DNA from: Desertivirga xinjiangensis
Lineage (GTDB): Bacteria > Bacteroidota > Bacteroidia > Sphingobacteriales > Sphingobacteriaceae
Assembly: GCF_024436435.1 (NCBI RefSeq)
Contig: NZ_JAFMZP010000006.1
Span: 1-64,000 of the forward strand
Length of the DNA stretch: 64,000 bases
Direction: 5' to 3'
The position numbers and the translations under genes were made by a program. Below the pieces are notes generated by a model. It did no database searches. It was not told the DNA's origin and saw nothing but the letters and a program-made list of their open reading frames with translations. This document shows, piece after piece, positions 7,205 to 15,535 of this stretch (its first letter is position 1; each line of letters starts with the position of its first letter).

Positions 7205-7589
7205 CGTCATGCCGAACTAATTTCACTGTTGTCCGGTAAAAGATTTTCGTAAAATGTTTACCGGACAGCCGGAATCAAAATGGCTGCGATATTCTGCGAT
7301 AAAAACCTTTGAAAGTGCTGTATGGCAACCATAAGCGGTCAAACGCAGAAAAAAGGTTTGATTTGGTTAAATGTTTACCGGACAGCCGACTTTTAAATAC
7401 AATTGTAATTTTTAAGATTTCGGGGGCTTGGAATCTAGTATGAACAAAAAAGGCCTCATTGGAGGCCAGAATAAGGGTTTTTAAATGCTACTTAAAATTT
7501 TACCGGACAACAGTGAACTCATTTCGGCATCTCTTGGACTATAAAGGAAATGCTTAAGCAGGAGGTCCTGAAACAAGTTCAGGATGACG
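7205..7589. repeat. Cloverleaf-forming dispersed repeat, interrupted by a MITE
   Basis: Removing the inserted element at 7225-7514 restores a copy of the dispersed repeat seen intact at 53781-53868: closing ends CGTCA (7205-7209) and TGACG (7585-7589), an arm TGCCGAA/TTCGGCA split by the insertion, a central arm CTCTTG/CAGGAG, and an arm TCCTGAA/TTCAGGA. The orientation is opposite to the 53.8-kb copies. Apart from this repeat, its insertion and the tRNA terminator, 6974-7887 shows no gene I can support. Confidence 0.65.
7225..7514. mobile_element. 290-bp MITE-like element with 17-bp terminal inverted repeats
   Basis: The ends are perfect inverted repeats, ACTGTTGTCCGGTAAAA on the left and its complement on the right. 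They are flanked by an 11-bp direct repeat with one mismatch (GAACTAATTTC and GAACTCATTTC), which looks like a target-site duplication. The inside holds no open frame of useful length, so it cannot move itself. It carries two further copies of TTTACCGGACAGCCG that echo the terminal TACCGGAC core. It sits in the loop of one arm of the dispersed cloverleaf repeat. Confidence 0.7.
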
Positions 7590-7887
7590 AAGCAAGGAAG
7601 GCCCCCAACTTTTAAGCTTGATCCTATAAAACAGTGGAACAATGGTGCTCCGCCGATGAGCTCGAACGTTAAAAGTCAAAGATTTTACTCACCAGTTCAC
7701 TTATAGTTCCTTTCTCGAATTCGTCCAGTATGTCTTGTCTAAACTTTCTGCTTTTTTGCTACATTAGTGCAGCTTAGGACTTAAGTGCTTTTAATTGGCT
7801 CAACATAGCACTTGGTGTTCGCTCTGAATATAATCAATACGAAGCAACTGCTAATCAATCATATCCAGAAGCAAAAAAAGAAACAGT

Positions 7888-8259
7888 ATGAAATTAGGTG
7901 CATTTTCAATTAGTCTCAGTGTCAAAGATCTCGAGACTTCAAAGCAATTTTATGAAAACCTAGGATTCAAAGAGTTTGCAGGCAGCATGGCTCAGAACTA
8001 TCTCATTATGAAAAATAACAACGCTCTTATCGGACTATTTCAAGGAATGTTTGAAGGAAACATATTGACTTTTAATCCAGGCTGGGATGAAAATGCTACC
8101 AATGTTGAAGATTTTAATGATATCAGAGAAATTCAGCTACACCTAAAAACCAAGGGCATTGATTTAATGAGCGAGGCTGATGGAGATATATCTGGGCCTG
8201 CAAGTCTTATGGTAGCTGACCCAGACGGGAATGTTATACTGATTGATCAGCATCGTTAA
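7888..8259 (+). CDS. VOC-superfamily (glyoxalase/bleomycin-resistance fold) protein
   Basis: The 123-residue protein has the single vicinal-oxygen-chelate module pair expected of the family: first beta-alpha unit LGAFSISLSVKDLETSKQFY, then YENLGFKEF, second half ending GPASLMVADPDGNVILIDQH. Such proteins bind a divalent metal and act on or bind small molecules. Of the usual ligands only the acidic and histidine residues near the end are easy to see, so activity is uncertain. It lies between the two tRNA-Val copies, alone on its strand except for the stress protein 100 bp downstream. Confidence 0.8.
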   Translation: MKLGAFSISLSVKDLETSKQFYENLGFKEFAGSMAQNYLIMKNNNALIGLFQGMFEGNILTFNPGWDENATNVEDFNDIREIQLHLKTKGIDLMSEADGDISGPASLMVADPDGNVILIDQHR

Positions 8260-8357
8260 ACAAATCAGACTATAGTGTTAATTTTCCTATATACTTACGT
8301 TGTGGCTAGCTTTTTGATAAGAGAGAGCAGCTATAAAAGCGATAAACTTACAACACT

Positions 8358-8891
8358 ATGGAAAACACAACTAACAGTAGTAGCAGAATGCTAACCGGAA
8401 TGTTTCGTGACAGAGAGAGTGCCGAACGTGCTTACAATTCTCTCCATGAAAGAGGTTACAGCCAGGATGAAATCAACTTAATGATGTCAGACGAAACAAG
8501 GAAAAAGCATTTTCAAAATTCTGACAATGACACAGAATTAGGAAACAAAGCCCTTGAAGGCGCAGGAACAGGATCTGCTATTGGAGGAACCGCGGGTGCT
8601 ATAATAGGAGCTATTGCAGCAATTGGAACTGCTGTAGCGATTCCAGGATTAGGCTTAGTAGTTGCTGGCCCCTTAGCTGCCGGTCTTGCAGGTGCAGGTG
8701 CAGGAGGTTTAACAGGTGGTATTGTTGGAGCATTAATCGGATCAGGTATTCCTGAAGAAAGAGCCAAACATTACGAATCCGGGATCAAAGACGGTGGAAT
8801 TGTGATGGGTGTAAATCCGCGCACAGATGAAGACGCCGAACACTTTGAAACAGAATGGCGAAATAGCAGAGGTGAGCATATTTACCGTTAA
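8358..8891 (+). CDS. General-stress-type protein with glycine-zipper membrane segment
   Basis: 177 residues. The first 50 (MLTGMFRDRESAERAYNSLH, then RGYSQDEINLMMSD) resemble the ferredoxin-like module of general stress protein 17M/YflT relatives. Residues about 68-125 are a long Gly/Ala-rich stretch with GxxxG spacing (GTGSAIGGTAGAIIGAIAAI, GAGGLTGGIVGALIGSGIPE), a glycine zipper likely to insert in or associate with membranes. The C-terminus is polar (DGGIVMGVNPRTDEDAEHFE). Related genes are induced by osmotic or envelope stress in other bacteria; no regulatory site is visible here. A strong terminator follows. Confidence 0.75.
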   Translation: MENTTNSSSRMLTGMFRDRESAERAYNSLHERGYSQDEINLMMSDETRKKHFQNSDNDTELGNKALEGAGTGSAIGGTAGAIIGAIAAIGTAVAIPGLGLVVAGPLAAGLAGAGAGGLTGGIVGALIGSGIPEERAKHYESGIKDGGIVMGVNPRTDEDAEHFETEWRNSRGEHIYR

Positions 8892-8910
8892 TATACAGTT
8901 TTATGCATGC

Positions 8911-8948
8911 AATGAAGGGCTTTGATTTCTCAAAGCCCTTCATGTTTT
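8911..8948 (+). terminator. Strong Rho-independent terminator
   Basis: AATGAAGGGCTTTGA pairs with TCAAAGCCCTTCAT around a TTTC loop, followed by GTTTT. It ends the stress-protein transcript. Confidence 0.8.
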
Positions 8949-9159
8949 ATAGAAAGCTCTATGAACAACAAAAGCTACTTAGAATTACCTTCGGAATAAT
9001 AGCTTGAATCAATATGGAGCTGACTCAGGCATAAAAAAATCAGCAGGTCAATGAGTAGATGGTACCTTTTAATTAAGTAAGGGATGTATAATATTGTTAA
9101 CCCCAATCACTTTACACAACCATTATTATGCACATTTTTCGATATTCTCTACCGAAAAC

Positions 9160-9189
9160 AAAGCCTTTCAGCACACTGAAGGGCTTTTT
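9160..9189 (+). terminator. Terminator in front of the second tRNA-Val
   Basis: AAAGCCTTTCAG pairs with CTGAAGGGCTTT around CACA, followed by T residues. Counterpart of the hairpin at 6860-6892. Confidence 0.6.
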
Positions 9190-9195
9190 AACTAA

Positions 9196-9270
9196 GGGAG
9201 TTTAGCTCAGTTGGTTTAGAGCACTACCTCGACAAGGTAGGGGTCACTGGTCCGAGCCCAGTAATTCCCA
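9196..9270 (+). tRNA. tRNA-Val (GAC), copy 2, possibly decaying
   Basis: Identical to copy 1 over the acceptor, D and anticodon arms, including C at position 33. It differs in the T-loop: TCCGAGC instead of TTCGAGC, which removes the U at position 55 that is almost always present and converted to pseudouridine. This may weaken folding, so the copy could be a relic of the duplication. Confidence 0.65.
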
Positions 9271-9277
9271 CGTATTG

Positions 9278-9374
9278 AAAAGCCCCATTTAAGACCCGCC
9301 GAGGAATTTGATGGGCTTTTTCAAAATTAAAAAGCCCCGTTTAAAACGTCCTCGAGGTCCTTAAACAGGGCTTT
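9278..9374. terminator. Two back-to-back terminator hairpins
   Basis: The first hairpin (GCCCCAT 9282-9288 with ATGGGC 9311-9316, then T residues) ends the tRNA-Val transcript on the plus strand. The second (AAAGCCCCGTTTAA 9331-9344 with TTAAACAGGGCTTT 9361-9374) is followed on the minus strand by a T-rich stretch and ends the beta-helix protein gene. Confidence 0.65.
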
Positions 9375-9391
9375 GCATTTCAATATTTATA

Positions 9392-11338
9392 TTATAGTTT
9401 CACAACTTTCAGCACCTCAGTATTTGCTGTGCCGCTTAGCATTACCATATAAGTACCTGCATTTAAATTAGCCAGTGATAAAACCTCACTGGTACTCTCC
9501 GGAGTTATTTTTTTACTCAGTAGTTTTCTACCATTTATATCATTTATATGCAAAGTCTGATAAACCTTTGCAGCATATCTTACAGTAATTTTCTCATGAG
9601 TTGGATTGGGATATATCGTTACGGAACCGCCGGGCGGGTCAAAGCTTAAATTTTTAATACCTAAGCTGCTTATTTTGCCATCCAGATCTTGCTGTTGTAA
9701 AGAGTAATAATTCATTCCATTGAGGGGATTGTTGTCAGAAAAAACATAACTGCTATAATTTCCTTTGGCGTTCACTACTCCTAGTTCTGTAAAGTTTCGT
9801 CCATCGGCACTGCGACTAACAATAAAACCTTTGTTATTACTTTCTAAAGCGGTACTCCACTCGATCAAAGCTTCATTAAGCTGTTTTCTGGCATTTAACT
9901 TTGTTAAGGTAACCGGCATTACCGGATCGTTTTGCAGTTCAAAAGCACCCATATCTATTTGTGACCCGAAAACCCGCGGATTACCAGCCAGATCTATTGT
10001 GATGGCAGAAAGATCCGGACTTAAACCAGTATTGAAAAAAGTTTTATCACCTTTATTTATTACCGGGCTATTTACAAGCAAGGTATAATCGCCACCAGTA
10101 AATGGCGCTGTACTATAGTCGGGTGCACTGGTAAAAACCTGTGCGGCTGTAATTCCTGTAGCGTCAAGATTGCCATCGGCAGTACTTGTTAATCCTTGTA
10201 TCAAGCTGCAGTAAATACTCTGTGTATCACTTCTATTTACCCCGCTGCTATTACCCAAAATGATGCTATTCCTTATTGTGCAGGTTGAACTGTTATTGAA
10301 AATCCCTCCAGCATTAATTGCTTCGTTTCCCGAAAGTACGCTATTGGTAATTATTGGAGAGCAGAAAAAATCATTAAACAATGCTCCTCCATTCTTAGTA
10401 GCAATATTTCCCGAGAAAACTGTATTAATAATAATTGGAGAACAACCACTAATGTTATTTATTCCTCCGCCATCAACAGCAGCGTTTCCTGAAAAAACAG
10501 TATTAGTAATGAATGGAGATGCATTTGACTCGTTATGGATACCTCCACCGCTGTTCGCAGTGTTTTCTAAAAAAACGATGTTGTTAAGAACCGGCGAAGA
10601 ACTAGCGGAGTTCTCAATTCCCCCACCGTTTGTAGCCGTATTTCTTAAAAATTTCGTATTACTAACAAGAGGCGAAGATCCGGCCGTGTTATTTAGCCCA
10701 CCGCCTCCACCAGAATTATTAGCAGAAAAAATGATATGATCTATTATGGGAGAGGAATCAAAATTCAACATACCTCCACCGTAATTTCGGGCGCATGGTT
10801 TGCCATTTACAAATATAGAGCTTCCTGAATCATCACCATTGGCCGCCGTAATCGTAAATCCATTGAGTTCCGCTAGTCCAACGTCGCCGGCGCTTACAAC
10901 TATATGATAAGTGTTATCAGATTTGTCTCCTTGCGCTTCTATATCTCCGGATAGAATACTCTTATTCTCAGTCAGACTTAAATCTCTATCACTCAACGTA
11001 GCTTCTGTACCGGCAAATCCACCGTATACTTTAACATTATTCACCAGTAGGAAGGCTTTGTCTCTGGAATTAGCCGGGCTCGCCGTAAAATTTTGCCCGT
11101 CCTCGGGGGTATACAACGGTTTGTAAGTTCCCCCGGCTACCCATATTTCTTTGATCTGAGAACTGCCTGAGGCGGCTTTCAAGGCATCGGCCAGCTCTTT
11201 TACAGGGCTATTCCAGCTGTTTCCTGTACCATTAGTTTTGCTGATATTAACAAACAAAACCCCGTTTGAATTGGGCGTTTGCGCATATAATTTAACGCTT
11301 AAAATAAGCAGTGCCGAGCAGAGTAGAAATTCTTTCAT
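9392..11338 (-). CDS. Secreted parallel beta-helix protein with T9SS sorting domain
   Basis: Starting from the ATG at 11338 the protein is 648 residues and begins with a signal peptide (MKEFLLCSALLILSVKLYAQ). Residues about 190-380 are a run of near-identical right-handed beta-helix turns with the repeated core SGNxAxxGGGIxNxSxxSPxI, typical of polymorphic outer-membrane/choice-of-anchor proteins and of adhesins. The last about 80 residues form a type IX secretion sorting domain (VTIYPNPTHEKITVRYAAKV ... GTYMVML ... EVLKVVKL), so it should be exported through the outer membrane. A frame beginning 72 bp upstream would precede the signal peptide with unlikely residues. Ligand or substrate cannot be read from the sequence. 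Confidence 0.85.
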   Translation of the reverse strand: MKEFLLCSALLILSVKLYAQTPNSNGVLFVNISKTNGTGNSWNSPVKELADALKAASGSSQIKEIWVAGGTYKPLYTPEDGQNFTASPANSRDKAFLLVNNVKVYGGFAGTEATLSDRDLSLTENKSILSGDIEAQGDKSDNTYHIVVSAGDVGLAELNGFTITAANGDDSGSSIFVNGKPCARNYGGGMLNFDSSPIIDHIIFSANNSGGGGGLNNTAGSSPLVSNTKFLRNTATNGGGIENSASSSPVLNNIVFLENTANSGGGIHNESNASPFITNTVFSGNAAVDGGGINNISGCSPIIINTVFSGNIATKNGGALFNDFFCSPIITNSVLSGNEAINAGGIFNNSSTCTIRNSIILGNSSGVNRSDTQSIYCSLIQGLTSTADGNLDATGITAAQVFTSAPDYSTAPFTGGDYTLLVNSPVINKGDKTFFNTGLSPDLSAITIDLAGNPRVFGSQIDMGAFELQNDPVMPVTLTKLNARKQLNEALIEWSTALESNNKGFIVSRSADGRNFTELGVVNAKGNYSSYVFSDNNPLNGMNYYSLQQQDLDGKISSLGIKNLSFDPPGGSVTIYPNPTHEKITVRYAAKVYQTLHINDINGRKLLSKKITPESTSEVLSLANLNAGTYMVMLSGTANTEVLKVVKL

Positions 11339-11820
11339 TGAACTTATGTAAATATTTAATTCGTTAAAAGTGCCTATTTTGAAAGGTTTTTCCAAACTAT
11401 TGAAGAGCAAAGCTACTGCACTCTGTTATGAGAATTACCGTAAGGGATTGTTAACTAAGGGAATGGATAAGACCTCTGCCCGAGTAATATTAGTTGAAAA
11501 GTACGGCTATGCGAGGAACGGCTCCTGCTTAATACCAGGAAGTAGCGAAATGGCCCTGTCACCTGCTATACCGGTATGCGTAGATGCAATTGAATAAAAT
11601 CAATAAGAGAATCCAGCTATAATAGTTTCAAAGAATTTAAGACGGCTAAACGAATGAGATTAGGAACGAAAAGGACCTGGCAACCATCAAACATTTACAA
11701 CAGAATTGCAGGGAATCTGGGGTGGGTTACAAACCATCATTGTTAAAAAGTATAGGAAGCTCTGGCTGATGGCAATGTGTTTTTTAAGGAACTTACCTCA
11801 TCACACCTGGCCTTTTAAAT
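11339..11820. other. Gap with no gene that can be supported
   Basis: About 480 bp between the beta-helix gene and a decayed NAGPA gene. A plus-strand frame at 11370-11597 (75 codons) starts inside the leader of the beta-helix gene and resembles nothing I know. The rest looks like degraded sequence. Confidence 0.4.
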
Positions 11821-12388
11821 AGCAGTCCGTGCAATCTTAGCAATAAAAACCGTACCCTCCTACCCACACAGCGTAAAGCAGGGTCTCCCATAAGGATACC
11901 CTCTGGCATTCAGATTGTCAATGGAAAAACTATTTTCAATGAAAGCACCACCGCATATACCTTAGGTATTAAAGATAATAATGAGCTTTTGGCTTATAAA
12001 CCAGGTATTAAAGCTGAAGACATACTGAAAGATGGTACAAACAACGCCCTTACCGCATTTGTACCATTGATTGAGAATTATAAACAAGTATCTGACGACG
12101 TACTGAAAATCAGGATAATTTTAGCGTAAAGCATCCAAGGCAAATTATTGCACAGTATGAGAACCTCGATATTGTATTCCTAAGCTGCGGTGATAGAGGA
12201 TTTGACGGTGAGGGAATGACAGCAGAAGATCTGATAAGAATTCTCCAGGGGCTAAAGGTGCGATTTGCTTTTATGCTGGATGGGGGCGGAAGTACAACAG
12301 TAATTCTAAAAGGAAAGTTAATCACCAGGAAGATCGATGAAAAAGGAACCCTGGAGAGAAAGAGACCAAATTTCTTGTATATAGATTA
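11821..12388 (+). pseudogene. Decayed phosphodiester glycosidase (NAGPA-type) gene
   Basis: Two frames together encode the C-terminal part of a NAGPA/phosphodiester glycosidase domain. The first frame reads IQIVNGKTIFNESTTAYTLG, then NNELLAYKPGIKAEDIL, up to a stop near 12129. The reading then shifts and continues as ENLDIVFLSCGDRGFDGEGM, then the family hallmark FAFMLDGGGSTTVILKGKL, ending in TAA at about 12388. No start codon or N-terminal region is visible, so the gene is both truncated and frameshifted. Intact members cleave phosphodiester-linked sugars or occur on phage particles. Confidence 0.65.
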
Positions 12389-12396
12389 AGCCCCTT

Positions 12397-12445
12397 TTAA
12401 AAATCTTCAGCCCCAATCTTTTGAAAGATTGGGGCTGAAGATTTT
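12397..12445. terminator. Long bidirectional terminator
   Basis: A 22-bp stem (AAAAATCTTCAGCCCCAATC on the left with its complement on the right) around a short loop, A-rich on the left and T-rich on the right, serves both strands. It sits directly downstream of the minus-strand pectate lyase gene. Confidence 0.8.
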
Positions 12446-12472
12446 TGTCTATGATCCTTCTAAGCTATTTGC

Positions 12473-14002
12473 TTAACTAATCGTATCAACGTTATTACCC
12501 AAATTCCGGTAATTGACTTTTTCTTGTGGATTAGTACCGTTAAGGAATTCTTCAACATTGGTATAACCATCGCCGTCAGAATCTAAAGCGCCATCTTTAG
12601 AATTTTTAGGATCAAGCTTGTTTTGTGTTTCCCATTTATCAGGCATACCATCACCGTCGCTGTCAGCAGGAACCTGGGCAGCGTCGTATTTCAAGGTAGG
12701 ATAACCACCCACTTCGGATACATCTTTAATGATACCGGTTGCCGTCATCGGCTTGCCTGAGCGTACCATTTCTGTAACACGTTTGTCAACAGCGTCACGT
12801 TTTGGTAGAGTCGCCCCAGCTTTCGCTAATACCGACTCAAAAGCAGCATTGGCTGTCTGGTGAGGTGCCACCGGCCATCCTACGAAAGGAGTATTTACAC
12901 GGGCCAGGTTTTCAGGTCCGCGCATACCTGCCCAGTTATTGTTAGTTACCTCGTTATTGTCGTGCATGATATTGCCGGCAACATACCATTTACCAGGACG
13001 GTTGCTTGCTTTAGGGTACCAGTCACCTTCTTTCCAGGCGCTGCCAGGAGAATACATACTACGTTGTTCGATGCGGGCAAACACTGCGCGCATGTTTTCA
13101 TTAGTAGCAGGCCCTGGTTTGAAATAGTTGTTGATAAGATTGATCTCAGAAGTTTCGTCCCCACCATCTATGGAACGGTGGCGCCAGTTGAATATCACAT
13201 TGTAACGGAAATCAAAGGGGCCCGACATACCTATCGACGGGTTTCGCGCGGTGTTACTTGCGAAGAGGTTGTGATGGAATGTAGATGGGTTTCCTCCCCA
13301 GGTGCCACCAAAAGCATGCCCTCTGGCGTCAAGAGCTTCGCTGGAAATAGTCCACTGAATACTAATATGTTCTGCCGGATCTTTTATTTGAGTTTTGCCG
13401 TCCAGTGATGGTCTCATGGTCCGGTAGGCCGAAATATTTTCGTCCATGCCCCAGCTTGTAGAACAATGGTCAATGATGATGTGATGCGTTGGATATCCAC
13501 CAATATTATCATCCCCTTGTCCGCCGGTAGGAACTCCGCGGCGTACACGCAGGTGGCGAATGATTACATTATGGGTGTTGATATTAAGCGTACCGGCGAT
13601 ACAAATACCATCGCCAGGTGCAGATTGGCCTGCAATAGTAATATCAGGATTCGAGATATTTAAGTCATCCTGCACCTTGAGCGTGCCTGCGACACGGAAC
13701 ACAACAATACGTGGTCCTTTCGCTTCCAACGCAGCACGAAGGCTGCCTGGACCACTATCGTTAAGATTGGTAACGGCGATAACCTTGCCTCCACGGCCTC
13801 CGGTAGTAAACATACCGCCTCCCCATGCTCCGGGAAATGCAGGAATAACTGCTTCAGGCAGTCGTGGCGGATGTGGAGGTATTTGGCCAGCTTCAGGCTG
13901 TCGGGCGGCAGAGTTGCTGTTCTGTGCTTTTGCGTCCATACCTGGAGATAAAAAAGCAAGTGAAAGCAAACTTGCGGCAACCATTTGATGGGATTTTTTC
14001 AT
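12473..14002 (-). CDS. Secreted pectate lyase, polysaccharide lyase family 1 type
   Basis: The 509-residue protein starts with a signal peptide ending near AKAQ. The catalytic beta-helix opens with AFPGAWGGGMFTTGGRGGKV, then VTNLNDSGPGSLRAALEAKG, typical of Bacteroidota PL1 enzymes. Further motifs are IIRHLRVRRGV, IIDHCSTSWGMDENIS (the Asp/Trp region that binds substrate and calcium) and FRYNVIFNWRHRS. The last 70 residues hold two DxDGDG calcium loops (DSDGDGMPDKW and DSDGDGYTNVEEF), a thrombospondin-type-3-like tail. It would cleave de-esterified homogalacturonan outside the cell by beta-elimination. It has no adjacent SusCD pair. Confidence 0.9.
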   Translation of the reverse strand: MKKSHQMVAASLLSLAFLSPGMDAKAQNSNSAARQPEAGQIPPHPPRLPEAVIPAFPGAWGGGMFTTGGRGGKVIAVTNLNDSGPGSLRAALEAKGPRIVVFRVAGTLKVQDDLNISNPDITIAGQSAPGDGICIAGTLNINTHNVIIRHLRVRRGVPTGGQGDDNIGGYPTHHIIIDHCSTSWGMDENISAYRTMRPSLDGKTQIKDPAEHISIQWTISSEALDARGHAFGGTWGGNPSTFHHNLFASNTARNPSIGMSGPFDFRYNVIFNWRHRSIDGGDETSEINLINNYFKPGPATNENMRAVFARIEQRSMYSPGSAWKEGDWYPKASNRPGKWYVAGNIMHDNNEVTNNNWAGMRGPENLARVNTPFVGWPVAPHQTANAAFESVLAKAGATLPKRDAVDKRVTEMVRSGKPMTATGIIKDVSEVGGYPTLKYDAAQVPADSDGDGMPDKWETQNKLDPKNSKDGALDSDGDGYTNVEEFLNGTNPQEKVNYRNLGNNVDTIS

Positions 14003-14532
14003 TTTGATTAGTACTTCAATTTTGGTTCTAATTCTGTTTAGCGCTTCAATATAGAAAATAAGGTAATTCTAAAATAGATGAAATCTCCCAATCAGGATTT
14101 TTTCGGCATGAAGAGGGATATATTGTTGTTGAATATTGTTGCGTTGGTTGATCGTGACATATTTCGTGGTTTTGCCACAGGTGTGAATGATGCCAGTTGC
14201 TTCCTGGAAATCTAAATCCAGGGCTGGTGTAAAGCTATAGCAGGACTAGACATCTCCCACCCCCACTCGCACCATACAGGGATCTGTTTCCGAGATCCCT
14301 GCGTCCTCGTTGCGAAAATCCGCAAGAAGCTAGCATGAGAGTCAGAGGGAGATCAATGGGAGGTCTATGGAATTACGAACGCTGTCTGGGAGCGGTTTAG
14401 GAGAAATTTAAGCTTCGGTTAAGCTTTATATATTGAAGAAAAGGTAAAACTTTTGATTAACTCCACCCAATCTATTTCTACTTCGGTGGACTTTGATGTT
14501 TTGGAAAAAGAGCTCAACGAACTCTACTAAAC
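14003..14532. other. Intergenic region with a gene tail and a hairpin
   Basis: No intact gene is visible. A 9-bp perfect hairpin lies at 14277-14301 (CAGGGATCT/AGATCCCTG). Just before the repeat element, 14423-14530 reads as a short protein tail without a start codon (EEKVKLLINSTQSISTSVDF, then DVLEKELNELY, stop), which may be the end of a lost plus-strand gene. Confidence 0.35.
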
Positions 14533-14596
14533 AAAAAAAAGTCTTCAAACGGGGAGGATGAAGACTTTTAACTAACCAATTATAAACCGATACAAA
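14532..14596 (+). repeat. Type A hairpin element, copy 1
   Basis: Run of A, stem AAGTCTTCA/TGAAGACTT with loop AACGGGGAGGA, then the tail AACTAACCAATTATAAACC followed by GATACAAA. The same arrangement recurs at 43791-43857. It lies in a region between divergent genes, where no terminator for a flanking gene is needed on the plus strand. Confidence 0.6.
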
Positions 14597-14863
14597 CATA
14601 CATTTATTTTGCTATAATTTCAAATATCTTCAACAAATTTTAACACATTCATAGCATTGAATACCCTATTGTTATAAAAAACAAAACCTTCAACTGATCA
14701 ACCAAGTCTGAAAATGTTTCTGACGTCGTCAGGATAAGACAGTCAGCAGATGCGTTAGTGAGGAGATTTAACTCCTAACATCCGATTTAAGATATATTAT
14801 CCTAATATTTAACATTAACAATTAACTTAAACTTAACCTCTCAATGATACCTTTGAACCTGAT

Positions 14864-15448
14864 ATGAAACAATATTCGGACATTGGCTTATTGACTCTCA
14901 TGAGAGAGGGCGATCACCGTGCGTTCCGGGTATTTTTCGACAAGTATTGGGAGAAACTCTTTGCAAGTGTGTATTCGAGTTTGCAGGATGAAGATGAAGC
15001 GAAAGATATTGTTCAGGATATTTTTATCCAGGTTTGGAATAGCAGGGATACTATCTACCTGGAAAACTCCTTTGAACCATTCTTATTTAAAAGCGCACGA
15101 AACCAGGTGATTTCACTCTACAGGAAAAAGCAGGTTAAGCTGAATAAGGAAGATGAATTGATCGAACGTCTTTCGCGTCTGGATGAAACAGACGATCATC
15201 TTCTGGAAAAAGAGCTGAATAGCCTTATCGATTCAGAGCTTGAAAAAATGCCCTTGTTTGTTAAACAGTGCTTTCAGCTAAGTCGCAAGGAAGGCAAATC
15301 CATCAGCGAAATTGCCGCGCAATTATCTCTTTCTGAGCAAACAGTAAAAAACTACATCAGCGAATCTTTGCGCAGGCTAAGAATCCAACTAAAGAACCAT
15401 TCTATTGAATATCTTGCCCTCGTTTTGATTATCTCCGAACAGCGATAA
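14864..15448 (+). CDS. ECF-family RNA polymerase sigma factor
   Basis: 194 residues with the two ECF modules. Region 2 at about residues 20-85 (GDHRAFRVFFDKYWEKLFAS, DEAKDIVQDIFIQVWNSRD) binds core enzyme and the -10 region; region 4 at about 128-180 (KSISEIAAQLSLSEQTVKNY, ISESLRRLRIQL) binds the -35 region. A hydrophobic tail (YLALVLIIS) is usual in Bacteroidota SusCD-linked sigma factors. It precedes the FecR gene by 87 bp, so it should be held inactive by FecR and switched on when SusC binds its ligand. A TACCTTTG box lies at 14848-14855, only 8 bp before the ATG. Confidence 0.93.
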   Translation: MKQYSDIGLLTLMREGDHRAFRVFFDKYWEKLFASVYSSLQDEDEAKDIVQDIFIQVWNSRDTIYLENSFEPFLFKSARNQVISLYRKKQVKLNKEDELIERLSRLDETDDHLLEKELNSLIDSELEKMPLFVKQCFQLSRKEGKSISEIAAQLSLSEQTVKNYISESLRRLRIQLKNHSIEYLALVLIISEQR

Positions 15449-15535
15449 ACCGGCACACAAAAAAGCAATCATTTCTTAACATTATTTTAAAGTACTTCTG
15501 CTACTCTCAAGCTATATAGTATAAAGAGTACAGAA

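Larger units (their letters stand above)
9140..9321 (+). repeat. Second copy of the tRNA-3'end / terminator / tRNA-Val module
   Basis: The order and sequence of 6846-7025 recur: a remnant of the tRNA acceptor end (CGATATTCTCTACCGAAAA against CGATATTCTCCACCGAAAA), the AAGCCTTTCAG terminator, TTAACTAAG, tRNA-Val and the following GCCC..GGGC terminator. The copies lie about 2.3 kb apart, with the VOC and stress genes between them. Confidence 0.7.

Noticed and set aside
10260-10739. 159-residue plus-strand frame opposite the beta-helix gene
   Set aside because: It is the mirror of the repeated helix turns, giving periodic proline-rich nonsense; the minus strand has the signal peptide and T9SS domain.
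11370-11597. 75-residue plus-strand frame downstream of nothing
   Set aside because: It begins inside the leader region of the opposite-strand gene, shows no recognisable motif and lies in a degraded stretch.
12860-13408. 182-residue plus-strand frame opposite the pectate lyase
   Set aside because: Antisense to a clear PL1 domain, with cysteine- and arginine-rich composition and no recognisable fold.
14557-14574. Leader peptide (ATG AAG ACT TTT AAC TAA) in the type A element
   Set aside because: A purine-rich stretch and ATG are present, but the spacing is too short for a ribosome site, Bacteroidota rarely rely on one, and the peptide changes length between copies.
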